Below, in pieces: positions 59,801 to 64,000 of a DNA stretch of 64,000 bases; positions within the stretch are counted from its first letter, which is position 1; every line of letters begins with the position of its first letter. The position numbers and the translations under genes are program-made. The notes under the pieces are model-generated. The model made no database searches, was not told where the DNA came from, and worked only from the letters and a program-made list of their open reading frames with translations. This DNA comes from Ligustrum vulgare (lineage: Eukaryota; Streptophyta; Magnoliopsida; Lamiales; Oleaceae), in the NCBI GenBank assembly GCA_963555705.1, contig OY743183.1, positions 46,179,466-46,243,465 on the forward strand. The letters are read 5' to 3'.

Positions 59801-61233
59801 ATTTTTTGTCAATGTGATCAGGAAAGGGCAAGCACTGCAGTTTAACTATTTATTTGACAGAGGTGCCTTCGTCTTACACCCCGATGGAACATTCTCAGTC
59901 GACTTTGATAAGGTATGATCTGTTCAAGATTCCCTCGACTTCATTTGAATTGAACCCAACTGATGCATGTATTTTATTTTCTCTAAAGGTTGAAGATGTG
60001 GTTGAGAACTTGAGTCGGGAGATTCTCATGCTACAAGCTCAAGGTGACAAACCTGCAGCACAAACTCTTCTTTCAAAGTACTGTTTGATGACTCAACCAT
60101 TGAAATATGCACTTGAAAAACTGGAAAGGATTCAGGTATGCGCTCTGATTTTTGGTTAAATAGTTATAGAATTTAAATTTTTTGAAATTAGTTCTTTTCC
60201 AAAAAAAGAAACTTAAGCATACCATTTTAACTATTGTCATTCCTTTAGGTCATGTAATTATGAACCAAATAAACAACATTTATCTATAGTTGAAGAAGTC
60301 TGTTACAAATAACAAATAACATTGTGTTGTTGCATCAAAATGTATAAATGTTGACTAATCCTGCTAACATTGGAAATTGAAATGGTTAAATAGTTGAAAA
60401 ATGATATTACTTGAAGACACATTGAACATTGAAATTATTTGCATTGACTTCCAAATAAATAAAGTTTTCCGTTATTTACCTAATGCTCAGAAATTTATGA
60501 TTGTTTTTTTGCAAGGACTTCTAAATTACCTCAACATCTACTTGTTTTTCCTATCTTTTATCTTCAAAACAATTATTTCGAACGGAACATACCTGGACCC
60601 AAAAAGCTGAAAACTAGCTGTTCTTTTTTATTTATCTACATACCTTCATTCATCACTTGACCTGAACTTAACATTCTATCTAAGCCTCTGTTTGGTAAAA
60701 TTTGTTTATACTCTCATTGGAAATTTTATTTTTATTTATTTATTTTTTTTTTTATTTTTAAAAAGTCAACAATTTCGACATGTCAAAGATTCTCGCTCAC
60801 CATTTTTTACATTTCTAAAAATGAACAAACGAAATGTTGTCACATCGCTATTTATAAACAACCATAAATGGTTTACCAAACATGGGTAAATTAACAGAAA
60901 CATTTTATCTTATATCTTTCCCTTTGATGGAATTCATGTTTTGCAAAAGTCAATAGTATTTTACTCAACATAGAGCGAGTTACAATCTTTTCTCGAGAAT
61001 GATTCTCCTGCCCGTCACAGGCAGGAGTGAAGTGGGCCCCACACACCTGCATGTGGGGCCCACACCTACTGCCGTCCGTCATGGGCAGGAGAACAACATT
61101 CATCTTTTCTCATTGTATTGGAGTTGATAATTAAATTTCCTATTTATTCTCACTACAGGTTCCTGTGGATATTGCTCCTGATTTCCCCATAGCCGATGAA
61201 ATTCTTCTAAATAGTCTCTCTGAAGATGCATAG
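35810..61233 (+). CDS. NUDT3: NUDT3-type protein: Nudix hydrolase fused to peptidase-M49-like domain, 21 exons
   Basis: Exons: 35810-35889, 37289-37468, 38299-38376, 40239-40335, 50041-50174, 51145-51226, 52390-52476, 53326-53432, 53932-54103, 54254-54495, 54584-54665, 55384-55449, 55734-55811, 55896-55991, 56792-56898, 58077-58245, 58918-59001, 59649-59743, 59822-59912, 59989-60135, 61159-61233. All introns are GT-AG and the sum is 2349 nt (782 residues), near the family's usual length. Exons 1-5 give the Nudix domain, with GHISAGDSSLVTARRELHEE as the Nudix box (Asp at the first Glu position). Exons 7-21 give a dipeptidyl-peptidase-III-like module with HECCHG (HExxH) in exon 16 and EEAKAD in exon 17, the expected zinc ligands and base. 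NUDT3 enzymes hydrolyse nucleoside-diphosphate or isoprenoid-diphosphate substrates; the peptidase role is less certain. The start is the ATG of MAAEVVQEEHLDVLTRTGQK. No lesion was found. Confidence 0.93.
36545..36953. mobile_element. Harbinger-type MITE, 409 bp, in NUDT3 intron 1
   Basis: GAGCATCTGCATTG at the left mirrors CAATGCGGATGCTC at the right. TAA flanks both sides (36542-36544, 36954-36956). Inner arms with ACATGTTAAAG are inverted too. No ORF. Confidence 0.7.
38930..39310. repeat. Locally duplicated segments in NUDT3 intron 3
   Basis: ATGAAGTCATTTATGAAAAG and AGGAAATATTATACAT recur at about 38910 and 39110; AACATTAACTTTAACCTTAC recurs at about 39168 and 39270. Small tandem duplications, no gene. 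Confidence 0.55.
40491..41326 (+). promoter_or_regulatory. LINE 5' leader
   Basis: About 0.84 kb before ORF1, more GC-rich than its surroundings. As LINEs carry internal promoters, the promoter is expected here; no specific box can be named. Confidence 0.5.
41327..44101 (+). CDS. LINE ORF1 (DUF4283-type RNA-binding protein)
   Basis: An open frame of 924 codons from an ATG at 41327. A plant LINE ORF1 domain of the DUF4283 kind is seen at about residues 190-330, with FRPLHDDRALIWCHSEEEA, SPWSWKAQ and WIGVEGLPLNIWN. The mid and C-terminal parts are long, charged and probably disordered, with an acidic run at about residues 610-700. ORF1 proteins bind element RNA. No CCHC knuckle was found. The stop TAA shares its last A with the ORF2 ATG, suggesting termination-reinitiation. 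The true start could be a later ATG, since the first 100 residues are of uncertain character. Confidence 0.82.
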   Translation: MLSLSKEGGSVRIAERTRAWTFDICITVDAAFWLADSIRLLYTGDGSLNKEQRYRNRDMVTWLEVLQNERGRFLKISTLKNSLLKSIIVPSEERMIGWRKMDGNLQNVLRRKKWTYQKPQTQQTSTEKVVSKRISWVRVVTDGIIEKERGVKKLENSINSQNDGNKNSKDWTKRVLMFRQSSKIPWEAIQYGMMNMMKKKHDFRPLHDDRALIWCHSEEEARSLINITNLEIPATISVFFSPWSWKAQSDNIKIDCRYSWIGVEGLPLNIWNIHVFKVIGSFCGGLLDVDRETLQLKFLTHARLRLKGSKHGFIPETIQLPYGGSSIAIKFFKLNDRKYRFHGTFGKIMHNGNLLSQVETSTVDTQLTLTAQVSTEEEDSDGAGGRKDGENDVEYVLESSETRVKEVSGQFELGRPLSAEEEYETGRKDPNASETGKPISTTNHEKQTVSLNKIFSRIEDSFALDNTQAGFTRKKGIITEQNSRSNWAANFLGKVYKRGKKNGSNKNLTMDSMKGQYLFHLGSMKIAGPTSPNCNSQLQYVLVNRFDQHGLSQLKHLQSIKINGSNFTKNQWLFMSGKIFSCEDEQPERLGTGEKNITNTSAILFDNMVETEDEEEKDGKQDETEENEEEYMNIIEGNHQMDANYEMDEIGRDDVLDEMGGTFFAETEEQDDSEGETYDSDCEEQENPNVLEDIQNLFEEPMKPYKLYKKQEELELKIQSAGTLTEAYNPSKMTNTIEPAKLTHIPTERPNNFPTSPSTIHKPGPGQSPIPGMCNFPYPNLVISDCFPHSCNKFACALEKKELTKSNARLVLNGQPPNQLEKYTSQSNSWGNERHTITGKNIKDKWKENEEILIMEDDDKLTSTLSRLNLTLVPLDSSCYEGNSLNTSRKNRRKGIRELKNLQSSINYGTTKSKVVKSGELEGI
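44101..47790 (+). CDS. LINE ORF2: endonuclease-reverse transcriptase
   Basis: 1229 codons. Residues 1-230 form an AP-type endonuclease: ISWNVRGLG, LQETK, WCVGGDFNVVRHPSEK and SDHCPI carry the catalytic Asn, Glu, Asp and His. The reverse transcriptase follows with KAPGPDGFS, FRPISLVTSLYKIIAKVL, GLRQGDPLSPFLF and the catalytic YADD (46159-46170). The C-terminus has a zf-RVT motif, CIMCRKAEETIDHLLIHC. No RNase H domain is evident after it. All expected catalytic residues are present, so the enzyme could be active in nicking genomic DNA and priming reverse transcription there. Confidence 0.93.
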   Translation: MKIISWNVRGLGGRGKRRMVKELLSKEKPDVVTLQETKKENIETKLIGSIWGSRFKEWAFIPSVGKSGGILVIWDSRVIRGKEVVLGNFSVSVFMEEVGGGEGWWLSGVYGPCNSRERDDFWVELASLHGLCGGKWCVGGDFNVVRHPSEKLNGDRYTKSMRKFDQLIIETGLKDLQLLNAEYTWSNMRDRLACSRIDRFLVTEDWGSMFEEVRQEALIRVTSDHCPISINTDKFQWGPSPFRFENMWLRHKNFTKNWKEWWNKYEIEGWPGFGFMEKLKMMKEELKKWNREEFGDVRIQKKTIMKRIEEIDKEETEQNIGEEERLERRKLRRRLEELIIREEISWNQKTKINGVKEWDNNSKMFHRIASGRKANNLINKLEGRDGRILHTEEEIEKEIIEFFEDLFNKKEGISHGIEGLEWANIEMDRNLKLEEPFQEEEIKVALFDCAGDKAPGPDGFSMAVLKESWEVIKEDLMKVFTEFYENGIVNARVNETFISLIPKKLNSISIKDFRPISLVTSLYKIIAKVLSLRLKEVLEETIDVSQCAFVKGRQILDLVLIANEIVEEYRVKKKEGVVFKIDFEKAYDHVSWEFLDFVLEKKGFGIKWRKWIRGCLTSVNFSVMINGKPRGKFKASRGLRQGDPLSPFLFILVGDALSRLVNKACDMEVVEGFKIGNNRVRISHLQYADDSIFFLENKDESIENLVGILKIFSRSAGLKINMAKSTVVGINLSEERIDEIVKEMGCAKGNWPLNYLGLPLGGNPNTDSFWNPVIERIAKRLEGWHKGCLSRGGRLVLLQSVLESIPTYFMSIFKMPRKVVKRIEKMMRDFFWEGKGESGKDHLVKWEVVTKPKEKGGLGFGNLHLKNLALLGKWLWRFPLELDSLWHSIILSRYGLQSNNWDACTEVKSTFRAPWKSITRVWNTFETCTKLVVGKGDKIRFWLDRWMGDQTFQTLFPRLFRLSNNKNSVISNIVHNPSSSTPTWNFQFLRNFNDREIEEFTSLSNLLENTTIDPLSLDRRIWTGHPSGSFSCKSFSKSLSQSVCTTTFPQSKFIWNGIFPSKVKVFAWLISLGKVNTCDLLQRKRPNWYISPSCCIMCRKAEETIDHLLIHCELAKGIWDRIMYLFRLWGALPRRWADLILIKWDFGINKGKKKVIWKLLIMAAAWTIWIERNRRIFDNSERSIGDIWDSIIFYTGLWARANGLFSTLDNYLFRLDPHSSLRTLVPTSL
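47932..49440 (-). pseudogene. Ty3/gypsy gag-protease fragment in NUDT3 intron 4
   Basis: The minus strand at 48716-49081 encodes a retropepsin-like segment, RCRIDNKARNVIIDHRSSEN, then LVSKVLVKTLNLKT and LSIGKYYKNENVWNVIEMD, as in plant gypsy polyproteins. The catalytic DSGSSEN reads DHRSSEN, so the protease is dead. Near 49335-49352 the minus strand reads TTGGTATCAAAGTAAGG, a decayed tRNA-Met primer site, with LTR-like sequence beyond (about 49353-49560). RT and integrase are missing. Confidence 0.7.
49441..50040. other. Rest of NUDT3 intron 4
   Basis: AT-rich with A-rich AAAGAAAGAAG-like runs at 49560-49650; probably the LTR of the adjacent gypsy remnant followed by ordinary intron. No gene. 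Confidence 0.45.
50260..50761. mobile_element. hAT-type MITE, 502 bp, in NUDT3 intron 5
   Basis: Starts TAGAGATGGCAATGGGGCGG and ends with a TTTCCCTA; CCATTTTT is duplicated at 50252-50259 and 50762-50769 (8 bp). The GC-rich ends made of GGGTTCGGGT-like and CCCGCCCCG-like repeats flank an AT-rich core. This is a common non-autonomous hAT type in plants. Confidence 0.75.
51822..52003. repeat. 91-bp tandem duplication in NUDT3 intron 6
   Basis: Two units, 51822-51912 and 51913-52003, begin TTTTAAAAGCTAGTTTG and differ at only a few bases. Recent in origin. Confidence 0.85.
52500..52900 (-). pseudogene. Gypsy-type LTR/primer-site/gag-start fragment in NUDT3 intron 7
   Basis: The minus strand reads TTGGTATCAGAGCAAGG (52728-52744), an intact tRNA-Met primer site, with LTR-like sequence to its right and the first gag-like codons to its left (to about 52530). 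Everything else of the element is missing. It has the same orientation and similar primer context as the remnant in intron 4. Confidence 0.6.
52932..53137. mobile_element. Harbinger-type MITE, 206 bp, in NUDT3 intron 7
   Basis: GCCCTTGTTTGAGCCCCATT and its mirrored AATGGGGGTTCAAACTAGGTC form the ends; TAA flanks both sides. It contains TTAACCACACAT, shared with the elements at 4749 and 5459. Confidence 0.7.
54830..55380. other. NUDT3 intron 11, no feature
   Basis: AT-rich intron with a T20-type run near 54855; nothing else recognised. Confidence 0.5.
56028..56303. repeat. 138-bp tandem duplication in NUDT3 intron 14
   Basis: Units 56028-56165 and 56166-56303 begin GTAATCATT and share ATCAAAGCTATACTGACATC; only a few bases differ. 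It starts about 36 bp after the exon 14 donor site. Confidence 0.85.
57415..57442 (+). repeat. Poly-G tract (G7-T-G7-T-G12)
   Basis: An almost pure run of 26 G in AT-rich intron 15; able to form a G-quadruplex on the plus strand, i.e. in the NUDT3 pre-mRNA. Confidence 0.9.
57443..57830. other. GC-richer insert of possible organellar origin in NUDT3 intron 15
   Basis: This part is more GC-balanced than the intron around it and contains ORF-less text such as CTAGCCAAGTCCACTAG and GAACCCTGGGAGTTACC. The composition resembles plant mitochondrial DNA. I could not match it to a gene, so origin is a guess. Confidence 0.3.
58077..59001 (+). other. Zinc-peptidase motif exons (16-17) of NUDT3
   Basis: Exon 16 contains FDSFFTHTICHECCHGIGPH: a standard HExxH instead of the longer HExxxH of classical M49 enzymes. 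Exon 17 contains ALEEAKADIVGLWAL, matching the second M49 motif. The residues needed for zinc binding appear intact. Confidence 0.75.
60684..60886. mobile_element. Harbinger-type MITE, 203 bp, in NUDT3 intron 20
   Basis: GCCTCTGTTTGGTAAA at the left, TTTACCAAACATGGG at the right, TAA on both sides (60681-60683 and 60887-60889). Same terminal family as the elements at 4749, 5459 and 52932. Confidence 0.7.
61000..61095. repeat. GC-rich nested palindrome in NUDT3 intron 20
   Basis: TTCTCCTGCCC at 61010 mirrors GGGCAGGAGAA at 61083-61093, and GTGGGCCCCACA mirrors TGTGGGGCCCAC inside it. The about 85-bp unit can fold into a cruciform 65 bp before exon 21. Probably a small MITE. Confidence 0.65.
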
Positions 61234-61460
61234 AAGATACCCTCATCCAAGTTCTTGTTCCTCTTTTGCTTCGAATATTTTCTGACTTAGATGTTTTCTC
61301 CAATAAGCCGAGTGGAATAAATATAGCCAGTGAATGTGGCATTTGTCAAAGCGTCGCTATGAAGTTCACAGTTTGAAAGAAACTATTCCATGTTCTTGAC
61401 TTACAAGCACATTAGTGCACATATTACTGTTGGCTTTTACAAGAAATAAATAGCATGACA
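61234..61460 (+). terminator. NUDT3 3' UTR with poly-A signals
   Basis: After the TAG at 61231-61233, AATAAA occurs at 61316-61321 and again at 61445-61450. Either could direct cleavage. Confidence 0.5.
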
Positions 61461-61698
61461 TGGTTGCTATATAAATCTATATTCATAGCCACATTCGATG
61501 GTGGGTTTTATAGATTTAGTCAGAGTCCAGGTTAATGACTTGATAAGGTTTCGCTCTTACTACAAGAGATTTACCTGACTTGGAAGCCTTGTCTTGCAAA
61601 AGGGGATGATTCTTAAATTATTTTGATTTGGATGCTATATTTAAATAAGAGTATAATGAGTCAAGAACGTTGCTATACTAAATATATAATAAAACTTA

Positions 61699-62760
61699 GA
61701 GGGGTATTCAATTGAGATTTTTAAAGACTTTTGGAGACATTAGAAGTTTAGGTGTATTCAACTGAGATTTTGAAAGACTTTAAAAGTTTAGGTGTATTCA
61801 ATTGAGATTTTTGTAGATTTTAAAAAGTCTATAAAAGTTGAGGTGTATGCAATTGAAATTTTTTAAAGTCTCTACAATTTCTATGGTATTCAAATTGAGT
61901 GTAACTTTTAAAGGCTTCTCTAATGGCTAGACTTTCAGAGATTTTTGGTTAGAAATTACACATAATTAATCTTAAAAACAATTTCTCATCCATCCTAGAT
62001 TTGCCAAGACTCTAAGATATCACTCCCACCCCACCAAAGATCCCATTTTCACACCCATCCTTTCACGCTAAATCATGCCAACTAACGTATCTTTTTTTCT
62101 CCCAATTTCAACACCATAGATTTATGGGTTTTAATCCATTCCGTAATTTTTAAAAAAACAAAAATAAAATAAAAAATAGAGTGCATTAGATGGAGTTGCG
62201 GTTGTTGATTTAGAAGGTTGCCAAGAATTTAAAAATAAATAAATAAAAGACAAATGTTGAACCAAAATTATCAGACCATGAAAGTTAATATGAGTTTTTA
62301 TTATTATATTATTCGATAATCTAACATAAAAATGTTGAATCAAACTTAATAAAATTAAAAAAAAAATGTTGAATCAAACCATGAAAGTGAATAAGAATTT
62401 TTATTATTTTTTGTTATTTTAACATAATTGATCTGACATAATTTTTAAAAATTTTTTAAAATAATTTTTTATTGATATGAGAAATATTGTTTATTTCCTT
62501 ATATTCCACGAATAATTTGGATATACAAGAATTTGTTTAAAATATTACATTTTACTTGTTTTCTTTAACAAATGAAAGTTTTTGAAATCTCTGAAAGTTT
62601 AAAAAAAAAATATATAGAAGTTTACAGAAATTCAGGGAGGACTTTTATTAATTCTTAACAAATCCATAAAAGTTACTTAAAAGTTCATGAAATTGACAAA
62701 AGTCACTTACTTAAAAAAGTCTCCAAAAGTCTTTAAAAGTTACAATTGAATATACCTCCC
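61699..62760. mobile_element. Harbinger-type non-autonomous element, 1062 bp, with iterated terminus
   Basis: Ends GAGGGGTATTCAATTGAGAT and a mirrored CAATTGAATATACCTCCC; inverted repeat continues through AAAGACTTTTGGAGAC. TTA flanks both sides (61696-61698 and 62761-62763). The GGTGTATTCAATTGAGAT unit occurs about four times in the left 200 bp. AT-rich, no transposase. Confidence 0.78.
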
Positions 62761-62763
62761 TTA

Positions 62764-63382
62764 AATCGAATTAATCAATAATTATGGGGCATATTAAAAT
62801 ATTTATTGATGTAGCTCTAACTATGTTTAGCAAGTAACAACTTAAATTTAAATTAGTCTAAGTTAATTGTTGTTCATTAAATGAAGTAATAGAAATCTAT
62901 ACTCGATCCCAGGCAGTTATTTCTTGCTTTTTCAAATGCATTGATGTAACTCTTTCATGCATAAATTCGTCGAAATGAACTCTATTTCATTTTTATGCAA
63001 ATCATATATCAGTCAATTGGAGTCGACAAAATCATATAATGCAGCATTGGAGATGTAATATATATCCTCATTTCGACTTTCAAACTCACAAACATTTTGT
63101 AATTACAGTAAACATAACTCCAATATGATAATTCATTTGCAGACAATCTTTTCTTGGTTAATGTGAATTCATTTCTTGTAGCAAAATGATGTTTTATTAG
63201 CTTGTTTCATTGGTTCAGGCCGTTGTTGGCAGAATTGAATAGAAAAGTTTGCTTGTTTCATATAATTAATAGAAAACTATTTGGCATTTGAGATGAGCAA
63301 CTGATCCTATACATATATTAACTTTTTCGTTTTTGGGCTATGACATTTTCAATATGTTTGAGCATTTTTAATTGTATACTTG
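62764..63382. other. AT-rich stretch, no gene seen
   Basis: No supported ORF, RNA gene or repeat boundary. Confidence 0.4.
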
Positions 63383-63523
63383 TTAATCAGGGGCTGGTTT
63401 GGGGTTGGAATCGTCATCCCCATTTGGGTCCCTGGTTCGGGATACTTTTTCATCCATGTCCCTACCTTTGTCGAAGATTTTCCTCCCCGTTCGGGGATTC
63501 CTCGCCCCATTGCAATCCCTAAT
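63383..63523. mobile_element. hAT-type MITE end or fragment
   Basis: CAGGGGCTGGTTTGGGGTTG on the left and GCCCCATTGCAATCCCTA on the right, with TTCGGGGAT and CCGTTCGGGG inside, resemble the termini of the element at 50260. No TSD found. Confidence 0.4.
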
Positions 63524-63699
63524 TCACTTTGATACTGGTTTCCATCCAAGTTTTTACATCCCAATACATGTCATAATAATTGTGACCAAGATAATGTTTT
63601 TCAACAATATTCTAGATAAAATTTTGAATTAATTAGAATCCACACTAGATCATTAGATAAATACATGTATTACATGTTATGTAAATTTCTATCTTATTG

Positions 63700-63725
63700 T
63701 ACTCTCTCTCTCTCTCTCTCTCTCA
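63700..63725. repeat. (CT)n microsatellite
   Basis: About 12 CT units. Confidence 0.9.
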
Positions 63726-64000
63726 TCCATCTAATTCTTTTCTCTCACAAGAAATCTCTGACTATTTCTGATGTAGACAGTCGTTTATACGAACACACAA
63801 ACACAATAGAACGGATTGCAATTCGAAAAGGGAACAAAGTTTTTATTCAAAATCAACCAAAAATCCTACAACTGAATGTAAATGACTTAAATAATAAACC
63901 CTATTAGGCCAACAAACGTCCAGGAAGGCTATCTCCTGGTTCTGTATCATGTCAACTCCTGCTCCATCAATTTCTCTCTCACATTGTTATAACGAATCAA
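63726..64000. other. Unassigned right edge, possible 3' end of a minus-strand gene
   Basis: Composition becomes less AT-rich and the minus strand has a short open end reading RYNNVREKLMEQELT before a stop near 63950. This could be the C-terminus and 3' UTR of a gene lying beyond the window. Too little is visible to name it. Confidence 0.2.

Noticed and set aside
63665..63907. 80-codon ORF at the right edge
   Set aside because: It begins in a (CT)n microsatellite giving SLSLSL and has no recognisable domain.

Overview
The window is nuclear DNA of a flowering plant, most likely a eudicot. It is AT-rich and has GT-AG introns, plant retrotransposons primed by initiator tRNA-Met, Stowaway, Harbinger-type and hAT-type MITEs, a Helitron end, and an endogenous plant pararetrovirus. 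I could not place the species.

Only one ordinary host gene is clearly present: a 21-exon NUDT3-type gene on the + strand (35810-61233). It encodes an N-terminal Nudix hydrolase joined to a peptidase-M49 (dipeptidyl peptidase III)-like module. The exons I placed sum to 2349 nt, or 783 codons including the stop, which agrees with the family. Its fourth intron is about 9.7 kb because it holds a nearly pristine, sense-oriented L1-type LINE with two long open ORFs and an 18-bp perfect target-site duplication (TSD).

The rest is layered transposon history. 1-3.1 kb: a decayed pararetrovirus on the - strand, in the order small ORF, capsid, zinc knuckle, movement protein. 4.3-5.7 kb: a Helitron end and MITEs. 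5.75-12.8 kb: an LTR-like element interrupted by a 1.7-kb LTR-like insert and by a second copy of its own family in opposite orientation; the inner copy carries a hAT-type MITE. 13.3-20.6 kb: a decayed Ty1/copia retrotransposon whose 3' LTR is split by an 855-bp solo LTR. 20.6-27.5 kb: broken gene pieces (RPA1-like, alpha-tubulin, ABCG transporter), a Helitron end, and a duplicated 345-bp block. 28.1-35.2 kb: a three-level nest in which a Stowaway MITE is split by a solo LTR, itself split by a 6.3-kb non-autonomous LTR retroelement. 61.2-64 kb: a Harbinger-type MITE, repeats and no gene I can support.

The most unusual object is that 6.3-kb retroelement (28599-34864). It has matching LTRs, a TSD, a polypurine tract and a putative primer site that looks complementary to a tRNA-Ile anticodon arm. 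I saw no gag-pol in it. Inside, antisense to the element, lie an intronless LONELY GUY (LOG) cytokinin-activating-enzyme homologue broken by one frameshift and an intact 181-codon Cys-rich ORF. A second theme is a palindromic ACCGTGCGGCCGCACGGT-type motif, present three times upstream of the TATA box in two otherwise different LTRs.
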